Assembly: GCA_030789695.1 (NCBI GenBank)
Contig: CM061133.1
Coordinates: 95,473,528-95,537,527, forward strand
Direction of reading: 5' to 3'
Length of the DNA: 64,000 nucleotides
Origin: Scilla litardierei
Taxonomy: Eukaryota; Streptophyta; Magnoliopsida; Asparagales; Asparagaceae
The notes under the pieces are model-generated. The model did no database searches. It was not told the DNA's origin and was given only the letters and a program-made list of their open reading frames with translations. The stretch's first letter is position 1, and the number at the start of each line of letters is the position of its first letter. The position numbers were made by a program, and so were the translations under genes. Of the stretch, positions 40,647 to 54,380 are shown piece by piece.

Positions 40647-43261
40647 TGTAACGACTGGTTTTTATGTATCTGGATTTATTATATTATATTATAAGTTTTG
40701 GTGGATTTTATCCTTATATGTGGTTTTCGTCTCCGTAACTTTCATTTTCGATCGTATCGTCGTGTTTTCTAGCTTCTTTCTTAGAATCGTCGATTTTGGA
40801 GTAAGTCATTCGTGACGGGCTTCGTATCGGTCTTATCGTTTTGTTAGATCAAGCCTAGGAGTCTTAGGAATCGATCTCGGAGCTCCGCGCTCCATATCGG
40901 AACTTTTGGTGCTCATTAGCCGGTGTAAGAAGGGGCACCGACCGACTAGATGACGATCCAGTCGGTCGGCAAGCCTTCTTGAACCGACTAGTTGGCTTTG
41001 TTAATTTCTCAGGAGTTACTGTTTGTCGTTAGTCGGTCTAAGAACGTTGGTTGACCCACTAGGTTGCAAACTAGTCGGTCGGCAATGCTTTTTCAACCGA
41101 CTAACTCATCAACTATTTTTGGTACTAGTTACTGTTCCTTCTTATTCGGTCTAAGTTCATCTTTCGACCGACTAGTTTTAAAACTAGCCGGTTAAGTTAT
41201 GTACTCAGACCGACTAATTCTTAGTTCTTCTGAACAGTCAAATACTGTTTACTCTTAGTCGGTCTAAGAACGTTCATCGACCGACTAGATGCCAAACTAG
41301 TCGGTCAGTAGTTGTTCTTTGACCGACTAAATCTAAATCCTATTTCTATACAGGAGTTACTGTTTGGACTTAGTCGGTCTGCGTTGGTCAACCGACCGAC
41401 TAGTTCCCAAACAAGTCGGTCAGGGGTTGCTATTTGACCGACTAATCTGTGCTGAAACCCTAATTTCTGGGCAGCCGCCAGCCCTTCCTATTTAAACCCC
41501 TCTCAAACGTTTTCTTCTCCTTCCTCACGACCTAAAACCCTAGTTTCTCCCCCATTGAGCCCCCTACTACCTCAAACCCTTATTTCTTCATCCCAAGCCC
41601 AAAATCCATCATCTAAACTCTCCCTTAACACATTCTACCTCTCATCTTCCCCAAAATCTCATCAAACCCCCAAAATCCCCCAAAACCATATTTCTCCAAA
41701 CTTCTCCATCCATTTCCAGATCTGAACCATAGGTTCCCAGGAGCGTTTCTTCCGTTGCCGTGGTTGCTCGGCATTATTCTTCTGTTCCCTATACGGTAAT
41801 ACTCGATTCTTTAGTTTTTGCATGACCCGTTGTGTTTTTGTGAAACCCTAAGGAAATGAATATTGTTTGTTGATTGTTTCTCCATAACAGCGACTTCCCC
41901 GTAGATTAGCGTCCGTGGGACGAACCCTCGTTGATCGTCATCCTCGGTGCTAGGCAAGTGAAACTTGCCACTTAGGGTTTAGGCCATGTTTTAGGCCATT
42001 TGCTTGTTGTAGGCGTAAAAGAGACTAGGCGACGAAATGATACTCGCCTAGGCACAAATTTAGGAACTAGCTTGACAACGAAGCTAGATCCGACATTTAT
42101 CATGTTGCACAATTACCATGTCATGTTTAATTTCCATTAACGGTACACAAATTAATTTTCATGTCATTGCATTCTTCAAGTGTTTTCGTGATTGCGTAGC
42201 TTCGCTACAATGCTTGTGTTCCTGGCCCGTGTTCCAGAAGCGGGCCATGTGTTGGTTGATAGCCAATGCCCGAACTACTTGTTTCCGGCTAGGTGCACCC
42301 CTACGCCAAATGCTTATGAATCATGAAATAGAATGCGAGCTCCTGTGCGGCGCAACCCTGGCTCATTTACTGAGCTCGTGTGCGGGGACCATGGCTCGTT
42401 TACATGTGGGTATTGGGGGTAAGAGTTAAGCGGCCATTCAACTGGGAGTATGCCCGATCAGCAACTTCAGTTGTAAGGCGTAAACTCTGGGTTTTGGGGT
42501 AGTGTTAAGCGGCCACTCAGCGTGAATGCCAAACCGTTCAGCTGTAAGGCGTAAACATCTACAAACAACTTGAAACGTGACTAGTGAATTGATTGAGATT
42601 GTTAGTAGCTTGGCTACTCTTGTCTTGTCCCGATAATTGTTCTCTTGTACTTATTGTTTCACCATGTCCTGCTTGTGCACTCATGTTATAACTGCCATGT
42701 CATGCATACTATAACTGCTAGGTTGCTAGTTGCCTTACTTACAGTTTCCTTGCCCAAGTCTTTTAGACTTGCTGACATGTGCCCCTTTACTCTTTTGGGT
42801 GACACATGTTAGATCCCGAGCCTGAGTACCTTGTTGAGGACGAGGTGTTTGCTGACGCCGAGCCCGAGCTTGTGTTTGACGGGGAGTACGTGGACACTGG
42901 GGACCAGTCCTAGTGTCTCCGTTGTGTTTTCCCTTTTGTTTAGACTGCTGTTTTGTTGTTGGTGCGTAGCACCTATACTTTGTTACGTTGTTGCTTTTGT
43001 TGGCCTTGTTCTGGGCCTTTAGACTCTTTCTTTTAGCCTGGTGGCTTTTCTGGATGTTGAACTTAATTTCCATGTTGGACAAATTATGATATATGAGAAT
43101 TTCATTTCTGTCTCTCCTTGTGTTATTATTGTTGTTCCGTTTGTGGTTACAGGGACCTGCTTATGTTTTATTGACGCTTATCGGGTTTGGGGCTTCACAG
43201 CTCCACTCTCGTGCGGACCTTTTCACGTCTCGCCTCCATTTTAGGGAAGCGGGGCGTGACA
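40647..43261 (+). repeat. Family A LTR, right
   Basis: 2615 bp, TGTAACGACTGG ... GGGCGTGACA, preceded by the polypurine tract TTGGGAAGGA and followed by the right target duplication GTAGT. It contains the ACCGAC array (about 40939-41450) and the acidic micro-ORF (42806-42913). Confidence 0.92.
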
Positions 43262-43266
43262 GTAGT

Positions 43267-43366
43267 CGAGCAAATCTTTTTACAACCGCCGACTACACCA
43301 ATAGTCACAACTTCTGAAGCTGAAGAGATGCCGGATTTTGGGCATCACCCGTATCGCCCTCCATGA
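43267..43366 (+). pseudogene. Athila II gag-protease frame, last part
   Basis: The frame interrupted at 18133 continues here for about 33 codons and stops at TGA 43364-43366. No reverse transcriptase follows, so the element truly lacks the rest of pol and has not merely lost it to the nested insertion. Confidence 0.75.
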
Positions 43367-43568
43367 AAATCATCAACGGGCGTCGAGCTAGACGACGTTA
43401 AACAAAAGCTCTTGATGGGAGGCAACCCATGTTCTAAACTTTTTCTTCGCTTTTTAGGACTTTTTTCTACTTTATTTTTATCTATTTTTATTATTAAATC
43501 CAACCGAAACAGCTTCCGTGACGGAACTTAGGCGATTTTTTTGGGTTTTTGCAGAAAACAAGGCCTCA

Positions 43569-43930
43569 ACCGACCGGGTGATAACTCACCCGATCGGTTG
43601 GGATGTATCAGCTAACAGCCGTGTCTGTCACAAAATGAACCGACCGGGTGAAGAAAGAAGTGACCGGGTGAGCAGACCGGGTGACCTGGGGGAACTCTCG
43701 GAAAAATTTCAGAATTCATCAACCGACCGGGTGGCAAGATGAGAGACCGGTTAAGAGACCGGGTGAAAAACTCTGAGTTCTCGGGAAAATCTGTGGAGCG
43801 GCGAACCGATCGGTTGAGTTCTCAACCGATCGGGTCGCCTGTAGCGTTTCTTCAGCATCGAATCTTAGACCTAAGTTCAACCGATCGGGTGATATCTCAC
43901 CCGACCGGGTCGACTTAAATTCCTATAAAT
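43569..43930 (+). promoter_or_regulatory. Internal copy of the Athila II LTR-type promoter block
   Basis: About a dozen ACCGACCGGGTGA / ACCGATCGGGT motifs in both orientations are followed within ten bases by CTATAAATT (43922-43930). The order and spacing mirror the LTR (13978-14386), but the sequence between motifs is different, so it is not a simple LTR copy. It sits before the env-like start at 44364 and could drive a subgenomic transcript. Confidence 0.5.
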
Positions 43931-44363
43931 TTCTGTCGCCCCCCGTTCTCGTTCCGCCCTCGCCATTTTCGAATCCCAACCCGACTTTTCGCCTCATCCT
44001 CTTGCGCCAGACCGTGATCTTCCCCAAAATCAACCCCAATCGACCTCCCCCCATTTCCATATCCATCCCACCATCGATTTCTCTCCATTCTCCTCGATTC
44101 CACCCGCACACAAAACCCTAACTTTCACTCATTCTCCTAAATTTCGAAACTTGCTGAAGAAATCGCCGCGGCTTCACAACGTGCTCCTATCGAGTAGCAT
44201 CAGGGCGTCTACGAGCAACGATCTTCATCGCATTTGGGTAAACTCTCTCCTTAGCTCAATTTTAATTTTGCCCCAAATATTCCATTTGCTCGTTGGTCGT
44301 GTTTCGTGTTTGTGTTGATTCATTGTATTTTGCATACTCACGCACACACACGACACCCGCACA

Positions 44364-44597
44364 ATGCCTCCCCACCGTGTTAAGCCCACCGACGCCAGCT
44401 CTTCCAACCCTAGGCCCACCCGTCGTACTCGTCGCACACAACCCCCCGCTCAACCCACCACCTCCAACCCATCACGTGTCGCATCACTTCCTTTTTATTT
44501 TTATTTGATTGCACTTTGTTTGTTTTTTGACTCCCCCTTGCATATTTCTGCATTTCACGATCACATTTATTTGCTAGCACTGTCATGTCTAGCTTGA
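44364..44597 (+). CDS. Env-like region start or hypothetical ORF of Athila II
   Basis: A 77-codon frame starting MPPHRVKP and rich in Pro, Thr, Arg and Ser. It follows a TTTGGGTAAACTC block that could be a splice donor (44226-44238) and a CA-rich leader. Its place between protease and PPT is where autonomous Athila elements carry an env-like gene, but I see no membrane segment and no clear homology, so it may be only a remnant. A module with a similar start exists in inverted orientation in Athila I (5704). Confidence 0.35.
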   Translation: MPPHRVKPTDASSSNPRPTRRTRRTQPPAQPTTSNPSRVASLPFYFYLIALCLFFDSPLHISAFHDHIYLLALSCLA

Positions 44598-46138
44598 GGG
44601 ACGTCTATTTTGGTGTGTTGTCGTGTTTTTTTTTTCTTATTTTTGTGTGTGTGCTTGTTTTTCCCCTTTTGAGTGTCGTGTCGTGTGGTTTTATTTCTTT
44701 TTTCGTGTCGTGTGGTTTGATTTTGATTTTTCTTTATTTTCAGTTTCATCTTTGTGTTTTCCTCGTTTTTCATTTCTTTTTGTGTCGGTGCGAATTCCCC
44801 CCCCCCATCTTCATTGCCCTCCCGTACTCACTCTTATAGCATTGAGGGCAATGCAAGCTTCTGCTTGGGGGAGTCGCACTGTGTGCGCCATTTGAGTCTT
44901 TCTTTTTCGTTTTTGTGCCGTTTTCATCGTGTTTTTATTTTTTTCTTCTCTTCTTTTTATCTCTTTCTCCTAGAGATGAACCCTATGATGAATCGCCACA
45001 AAATCACACAGACCTAGCATGGCATCGATAATCACATTCACTAACCCTAGGATTTCGAGTCCTCTTGCATTTCATACATCGCGGGTCCACTTAGTTTTTT
45101 GTGAGTCGTGTGTCGTGCCTATCTGTTTGGTGTGCTTCTACTTTGTGATTTTACTTTATATACCTGTCCAGGAATGACCCCTAGATTTTCATGCTTCGAT
45201 TTGAATATGCGGTATTTATTTCCCATGTCTGCTTCTGCATGCTATATATATCGTGTACTTCATTTCGCATGTGTCGGGATTCCACAATTAAGGACTAGGA
45301 TAACCCATTTAGCCCATGCTCTATTTAACGAGAATAGTTTCCTTTGCCCAAGTGTTTAGAATCCGATTTCATTTTTTTATTTTACTTGGTGCAAATCCCC
45401 TCGTCGTGTACAGTTCTCCCACTTGGGAGAGTACACATGTGTATGGCCAAAAACCCAAAAATCCAAAAAAAAAGAGAAAAGAAAAGAAAAACCCGAAAAG
45501 AAAAGAAAAATTTTTGTATAGCCAAAAAAGCAAAAAAATATACAAATGCCCAAAACCCCAAAAAAATTCCCGTGTGAATATTATCCTACTTGCCGAGAAT
45601 AAAGGGAAGGCGAGAATTTGAACCGAGTGTTCTTCTCCACATCATCTCAACCCCCATCGTTTTCGAAAACACTTGGCTTATGAACTTTTTAGCTATTATC
45701 TAGGCTTTAGTGTGGTGATTTCCTTAACCATAGTTGTGGAGTCCCCGACGCATGATATGTTTCGATTCTCTCTCTATTCTCATGCATGCTTGAACTACAT
45801 ATATTCACCGCCTTATTCAATTCGAATTGATATTTGGGTCATTTCTTGGGTTTGCGTATATCGAGCTTTATTGCACATCATAAATAGCGACACCGACTGC
45901 TAGCGCACGACCACACTCACTCGCGCTTCACCGCGTGGGGCCCACGGCACTTATTTGGACTCGTATTCCTAGGTTTAGTGATGTGATTTGGCGTTTGCTT
46001 GCTTGGTGTGTCGTTTTTGATTTTGTTGGCTCTGACAGACGATCTAGGATATAGAGTTTTCTTGTTCTCTCTTTCTCTCTATTTTTCCCCTCCGAGCTCC
46101 TACTCTCACTCGTCTTCCTCAAGGACGAGGAAGAGTTC
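44598..46138 (+). other. Non-coding 3' spacer of Athila II
   Basis: Low-complexity T-rich (44600-44790) and A-rich (45445-45570) runs, with no convincing frame. GCTTGGGGGA at 44863-44872 repeats the core of the true PPT. Similar runs occur at the same place in Athila I. Confidence 0.7.
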
Positions 46139-46152
46139 AGCTTGGGGGATTT
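46139..46152 (+). other. Polypurine tract of Athila II
   Basis: AGCTTGGGGGATTT runs into the 3' LTR start TGACGTGC at 46153. Nearly the same sequence is used in Athila I. Confidence 0.88.
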
Positions 46153-47764
46153 TGACGTGCGTTTATATTTCATATATTTACGCGTGTTTTCTTCCATGTT
46201 TTTCCGTATTTACTGCCGTCTTTTATTCGTTTTCTCGTGTTTTCTTGTATTTTCTTGTTTTCTTTCACTTTTCCGTATTTTCCGTGTTTTGCAGGAGTTT
46301 GCTGGCATTTGGGACGTAAAACGATGATATCATGGGTCCCCGGAGCAACGGGAGGAGTCACGCATGATCCAAGGGGTCAAACGACGAAGATTACATCTTT
46401 CAGCCCCTCACCCGGTCGGTTGATCATCTCCAACCGATCGGGTGATGCACGCATGCACCACCTGGACGCAGCTTGGAGCCCCCGAGAAGTCACCCGGTCG
46501 GTTCAGTGACCTGGTCAAAAGCTCAAAGCCTCTGGAAATTCAAAGCTGATTTCCAACTGATCGGATGACCTTCACCCGATCGGTTCACCTGTAGCTGAAT
46601 TTCAACAGCCAAGACTCGAAGCTCCAACCGGTCTCCTCACCCGGCCCGCACCAAGATCCAACCGGTCGACACCAAGATCCAACCGACCACACCAAGATCC
46701 AACCGACCGGTTCATACTGACTGGGTGAAACCCCCGCATCGCGCTGTAATTTTGTGAAGCGCCTCACCCGACCGGTTGACTTGTCAACCGATCGGGTGAT
46801 GTTGTTTTCTATAAATAGAACCCTAGGTTTCCCAGATTCGGGAGTTGGTTATTTTTTACTGTTTTCTTCATTTTGTGACGGCTGTAATTTTTCTGTTTTT
46901 GTAAGTTTTCGGATCTTTGTAAAACTTTAGTATTATCTTAATTGCTCTACTACCTTCGCATTCCTATCGTCTGATAATGATTTTAACGGTTCATTTTCAT
47001 TTAGATCGCTTTTTAATGAATATTTGTGAGTAGTTCCCAAATCTGGGATTTTGGCGGAAACCCCTTCGGGGGCTCTTCCCGATGCATCCATAGGGTTAGG
47101 AAATCGATAGGGATTAGGAATCTAACGGTTACGCGGGGTGTTTTATTGTCATCGGCGGGAAAAAGACCGCCTTTGACCGTTGGTCCAATAGGGAATAAAC
47201 TTGGCGGTTGACTCCCTAGCCATAGCTCACGCCCTTAGCGTAGACGCCGAATCCTAGCGCGCGGGAGCGGCAGGATGAGACGTTGGGAGTTATCGTTGCG
47301 AGCTTAGTGCTCCCGGAATCGATCAGTGTTAATGGACACGGGAGTGCCCACTGATCGAACCCGGGAAGTCCGGTGTATCATCCTGGGCACCGACCGAAAT
47401 ATCGGGCCCATGGGATGCCAGTACCACTTTCAGAGGCAACGTCTCACCATTAGATTCTAATTCCGATCGTCATCCTACCCGTAGGCCGTATCGGCAAGAG
47501 TCGCTCATTGGAGTGGAAACCAAATTCCCGGGTTTATTTTCATATTGTCCATACCTTGCATTCCTTTACCGCGACAACCCATCAACCGATCCGGGCTAGC
47601 TCGCCCACGGGGTGATTTCGGTCCTCCTTGACACAAGCACATCCTAGCCTCCCTGTGTTCGACCCCCAAGCCACACTACAACACCGTACGCTTGCGGTTA
47701 CAAATATCTAAACCCTCACGCGGGTCCCCCGGCCATTTGCGGCTCGTAAACCGGGGGCACGTCA
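46153..47764 (+). repeat. 3' LTR of Athila II
   Basis: 1612 bp, the partner of 13722-15309, with the palindrome block at about 46409-46800 and the TATA box CTATAAATA at about 46809-46817. It keeps a 24-bp stretch that is missing from the 5' LTR. It is followed by GAAGT and the rest of LINE ORF1. Confidence 0.92.
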
Positions 47765-47769
47765 GAAGT

Positions 47770-49095
47770 TAATTCCCCCGACAATCAATGATGATGGTTC
47801 TGCATGTGCTAGAATCCCTGGGAAGCTGGTTCAGATGGTAGCTGACATATGGAAAAATACCATAGTGGGTTATGTATTGGGAGATGTCCCTTTCTATGGG
47901 CAAATTGTGGCATGGGTAGAGCGGCTGTGGAAGCTCAAAAAAAGGGTTCAAATCTATAGCAAAGAGAATGGATTCTTTTACTTCAGATTTGAATCCCCGG
48001 AGGAATGTGAGAGGTACTGCAAGGGGGTCCTTGGCTATTTGATGGGTGGCTAGTAGCACTAAAAAGATGGAATCTGCACCTTCGTCATGATAGGGACATT
48101 CTAACTTCCGTACCTGTGTGGGTACAGTTACATGGTGTTCCTCTTTATCTGTGGAATTTAGAGGCTCTAAACATTATCGCATCAGTAATTGGTTCCCCTC
48201 TGTGCCTTGATCGAGCTATAGCGCTTCTGGAGAGAATAACCTATGTTAGGTGTTTGGTTGAGGTGGATGCGAAGTACCCGTTGCCGAAAACTGTGGAAGT
48301 GGAATTGGATGAAGGCGTCACATTATCCATTGACACCAAGTTCGAAGGAGAGCCCCCACGATGTAGTAATTGTATTTGTTTCGGTCATACTGATAGCCAA
48401 TGCCCATCACTGGGTAAGCTCCCTTCTATCCAAGACGAGGCGTCCAATGGTGGCATTGCTATGGCACATGATAATGGTGGGAAGCAGCATATGAATGAAG
48501 GAATAGACTCTGTAGCAGCAGGAAATGAATCACAACCCACATTGGAGTAGATGGAGGCTAATGCGAGCATAGGGAATACAACGAGTTCCCTCCCCTCAAT
48601 AACTCCTGAAGCACCCAAGGATGCTCAAGCCTCAGTTGCTTGCTCAGTCAATGGAGGTACTAATACCTTTCGTGCTACAGCCATCCATGATAAATTACTG
48701 GAGTTGGATAGGTCCAGCATTCAGTTACAACTGAAATTAAAGACAACAAATTTGACAAGATTGCAGATATTGGGGAGTTAAGGGGATAGGTGGAGGAAAC
48801 TCAGGATGCTGCAGGTGAACCGGTGATAGAGATACTTCAGGACCCTGAAAACATTAAAATTATAGGGATTCCTTCGTTGATCGAAGATGGCCTTAAGGAA
48901 GTGACTGAGTGCATTCCTAAAGATCTTGTCAAAGACAACCCAGACTGGGAAGCCGAAGTGGAGGTCCAAATAAGCCAAGCTACAAATTCAACAGCGTCGG
49001 TGAAGAAACCTGGAAGTCTGCACTTTTCAAGCATTAGGAAAAGTACTCGGTTGCAGGAGAGTACCCTGGTGCGCAACACTCAAACTCGCCAATGA
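47770..49095 (+). pseudogene. LINE ORF1, 3' part
   Basis: Contains a DUF4283-like region (DGWLVALKRW, VWVQLHGVPLYLW) and a CCHC knuckle CSNCICFGHTDSQC (48362-48403), typical of plant LINE ORF1, which binds the element RNA. Damage: one extra G in the G-run at 48023-48028 shifts the frame, TAG at 48548-48550, another shift near 48725, and TAG at 48787-48789. The last frame stops at TGA 49093-49095, which overlaps the ATG of ORF2 as ATGA. Confidence 0.8.
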
Positions 49096-52000
49096 CTATA
49101 CTATTCTGGAATACATGAGGTATGAACAATTCTATTAGAAGGAGAGATCTCCGAGATATTACTAACAAAATAAAATCATCCGTGATGGTCCTTCTGGAGA
49201 CTAAGCTTAAGCCTACAGTTGGAAAGAATAAACCATTTTTCCCCAAAAATTGGGTATCATTGGACAATTATCTGCATGCTTCAGGAGGGCGTATTTTATT
49301 TGGTCTTAATCCCCAAGTATGGAAATCAACTCTAATCTCTCGTTCATGCCAACACATTTCGGTAATGTGTGAAAATACTGGAGGGTTTTCCTGTGTTATC
49401 ACGGGCATTTATGCGAGGAACACCTTGGCTAAAAGAAAGGATTTGTGGGAGAGTTTGGAGTCTGATTTTCTTCATGTCGGCACCGCTCCTTGGTTAGTAG
49501 GCGGCGATTTCAACATCGTACTATTCACCAAGGACAAGGTGGGAGGAAGGATTCTGGAGGAGAAAATGGTTTATGATTATAATGAATGCATCAGGAGATG
49601 TTTGTTGCAGGAACTCAAAAGCAAGGGTAGCAGACTCAGTTGGTGCAATAACAGGGTGTGGAAGGATCGCATATCTGCCCAACTTGACCGTGTTTTTTGC
49701 AATGTGGAATGGATTAATACCCTCTCTGATTCATACCTTCAGTATATGGACCCCTATACTAGCGACCACTCGCCTATGGCCGTCCAGATGCACCCCCAGG
49801 TACAATTTGAAGTGAACCCTTTTAAATTCTTTAATTTTTGGGTAAAATGTCCAGGATTTCATGAGTTAGTGGAGGCTAGTTGGAGTGGGGTAGTAGAAGG
49901 CACTCCCATGTACTGTCTCACTCAAAAGTTGAAGAGGTTGAAGCCTCTATTACGGATTTGGGCGGTTGACTATAATGCAACAAACACTGTGCAAATGTGG
50001 CGATGTAAGTTGGACGAAACACGTAATAATACAGATCTTCCCCATGATATTTCCCTTCAAAATAAAGTGCATAGCATCATTAAGGAGCTACATAAAGCTA
50101 TGAAGCTAGAGGAGGACATGTACCGTCAAAAAAGTCGGCAGGATTGGCTGACTTTGGGGGATAAGAACACTAAATTCTTCTATGGTGCCATGAAATCTAG
50201 AGATACCCACAACAATCTGAGACACTTGGTGGATATCAGTGGCCAACAGAACAGATCATATGATGTTCTCAAAGATGAAGCGCCAAAATTCTATGAAAGT
50301 TTATATAACCAGAGCCACTACAGAAGTAACTTTCCGAACTTAGTCACCAAGCGAATAGTAACAGATGGTGGAGCTACATGGTTGTGCAAAGGGTTCTCTA
50401 ATGATGAAATTAAATCAGCTGTTTTCCAGATTGGAGCTGACAAGGCCCAGGGTCCTGATGGGTATAATGGTTTATTTTTCCAGCATAACTGGAATCTGGT
50501 TGGTGATGAAGTTATTGCTGCAGTTAGATCTTTCTTCAATTCTATCAGGTTATTGCGACAGGTAAACCACACTTTCCTCACACTTGTTCCAAAGAACTCA
50601 AATGCCTCTACCCTTGGTGATTATAGGCCAATTGCATGTTGCAACGTTATATACAAGATTATCAGCAAATTGCTTTGCAGTAGGATCAAGGTGGTAATTC
50701 ATGAGCTCATTTCCCCAAATCAGGCAGCTTTTCTAAAAGGGAGATTACTATCTGATTGCACACTTATAGCTCATGAGCAGATCAGAGACTTTAGTAACCC
50801 ACGGGGAGCTGAGCCTGTCTGAAATTGGATCTTAGGAAAGCTTTCGACATTGTGAACCGGGAATTTATTTATTACCTCATGCATCAAATGGGGTTCCCCA
50901 ACAAATTTATAGGTTGGATTAAAGAGTGCATCTCCACGCCTACCTTTTCAGTGATGGTTAATGGTACTCTAGCAGGTTTTTTTGAAGGCAATAGGGGTCT
51001 ACGGCAAGGTGATCCGCTCTCTCCTTACTTGGTTGTTATGGTCATGGAGGCATTCTCCCTATTGATAGCTAAAGCAGTTAATAGGCGCTCTATTCAACCT
51101 ATGAGGCGCATAGGTACTATCTCCCACCTACTGTTTGCTGATGATCTTCTAATATTTTTCTGTGCAAATTATAGAACATTTATGGGGCTTAAAAATCTTC
51201 TTCTTGAGTTCAGCGATTATATTGGCCTCCAAGTAAATTGGGATAAAAGTGTTGTATTATTCAGTAAAGGTGTTGTGGACAAGAGTGGGTTAGCAGACAC
51301 CTTGGGAATTAAGATTTCTACTACTATCACTACATATTTGGGTTTGCCTCTCTGTGTAAAATATCCCAAATCCCAAAATTACAACAAACTAGTTGACAGA
51401 TGCAAAAAGAGAATGATGGGGTGGTCTTCTTCTTTGCTTTCAATCTCAGACCGTATTGAACTTGTTAGGACAGTTATCTACAGAATGGTGGCTTTCTGGA
51501 TGCAAGCTTTCCATATTCCTTCCACAGTTCTGCGGACAATAACATCGGTATGTAGGCGATTTATTTGGGGGAACTCTAGAGCTTGGTCATGGGATGAGAT
51601 TTGCAAACCAAAAAATGAGGGAGGTGTTGGCATCCGGAAACTTGAAGACCTAAATGTTGCTGCAGGTATCAGACTTACTTGGCGATTTTTAACTTCGGAT
51701 GGTATTTGGGCTTGTAAGATGAGGGAGACCTAGGATGCGGCCGGTTCAATATTTGGTGCAAATGGGAGGGTGACACAATCAGGTACTTGGAAGCGCATGC
51801 TCAAATGCAGAGGTATATCCCAAAAACTTATCAAAAGACGTGTTAGGGATGGTAGATCCACCTTATTTTGGTTCGATAACTGGCTGGATTGTGGGCCCCT
51901 TAAGGATTTATTTGATATACCTGAGGGGGAGGGAATGAAGTGTGTGCGGGATTATTGGTGCTCTGATGGTTGGTGTTTGGGCGAAAATCTTGAACATATC

Positions 52001-52738
52001 CGGCCTCTCCTGTGTCAGCACAAGCTTAAGGGGGGCGCAGATGACTGGGTTTGGGCGCCTGGAGAATCCTTTCAGTTCAAACAAGCTTGGGAAGGGGCAA
52101 GAAGGCCAGGTGATCTTTTTCCTTATTATAAATTAATTTGGTACAATAATTATATACCAAAAATGTCATTAACTCTGCTAAGGGCATTCAAGGGGAAATT
52201 ATTAACCAAGGAGTTGTTGAGTAAATGGTGCACCAATTTATCTACAGAATGCATACTTTGTGATGACAACAAACCTGAAAAGGCCGGCCATCTATATTTC
52301 AAATGCAATTATTCCAAGTACATCATTAGTCGTGCACTTCTAAAGCTGGACATTAAAGACCAGATTGCGCCCTCTCTAGAGAGCATTGGGGATTACTATT
52401 TATCGCATTGCAAGGAGGAAAATACAATGAGCCGGCTAGCTAAAACCACCCTTACTGCTACTGTTTGGCATATATGGCGGGAAAGGAACAGGAGAATATT
52501 TGATGGGGTGAGTAAATGTAAAACTATTTTATTTGAGGAGATTGCAGCTGATATCAGAGTTGCACTGGGAGATCTAGAGCCCTCAAGTGAAGAAGAGATT
52601 GAAGCGTTTGCTAGATGGGAATTCAGAGATAAAGGCAAATCCCTGCTATTGATAGTTTATTTTTATAGTTGTTTTTATTTTAACGGGAGTTATTGTATAG
52701 TTTCTTGGCTTGGGTTGGGTAACAACAGTGGAGAGTGA
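49092..52738 (+). pseudogene. LINE ORF2: endonuclease and reverse transcriptase
   Basis: The start ATG at 49092 overlaps the ORF1 stop. Domains: AP-type endonuclease with GGDFN (about 49501-49515) and SDHSP (about 49759-49773), which would nick target DNA; reverse transcriptase with DYRPIACCNVIYKIISK, QAAFLKGR, LRQGDPLSPYL and catalytic FADD at 51134-51145; and a zf-RVT-like region with the WHIWRERNRRIF motif (about 52470-52505). Damage: TGA at 49116-49118 (CpG-type change in NTRG), a frameshift at about 50815-50825 and TAG at 51731-51733. No RNase H domain was recognised. Confidence 0.9.
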
Positions 52739-52826
52739 CGGCGCTTGTGCCATATCCTCTCTCTGTTGGAACCCCATGCCTGTTAGGTGTAACACTTGTA
52801 CATTATGAATGAAGTAACAAGCTAAC

Positions 52827-54380
<1,554 letters not shown>

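Larger units (their letters stand above)
18134..43261 (+). mobile_element. Tandem Tekay/Del-like chromovirus array, LTR-internal-LTR-internal-LTR (family A)
   Basis: Three LTRs of about 2615 bp (18134-20749, 33208-35821, 40647-43261) alternate with two gag-pol regions, A1 and A2. A single 5-bp target duplication flanks the whole, so this is one insertion later expanded, most simply by unequal recombination between LTRs. A C-terminal chromodomain-like stretch and long LTRs point to the Tekay/Del branch. A1 additionally holds element B at 24810-32435. A1 and A2 are both inactive, with different lesions. Confidence 0.92.
13722..47764 (+). mobile_element. Athila-type element (Athila II), non-autonomous, hosting a nested array
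   Basis: Order: 5' LTR 13722-15309, PBS 15316-15333, gag-protease 15503-18133 and 43267-43366, spacer with an internal promoter-like block and an env-like start, PPT 46139-46152, 3' LTR 46153-47764. The ends are an inverted pair, TGACGTGC and GCACGTCA, with target duplication GAAGT. It is split at 18133/43262 by the Tekay-like array. As in Athila I, no reverse transcriptase or integrase is present. The LTRs differ by many substitutions and a 24-bp deletion in the 5' LTR, so it is older than Athila I. Confidence 0.92.

Noticed and set aside
43262..46152. Hidden reverse transcriptase or integrase in Athila II
   Set aside because: No catalytic motif was found in any frame; the element appears truly gag-protease only.
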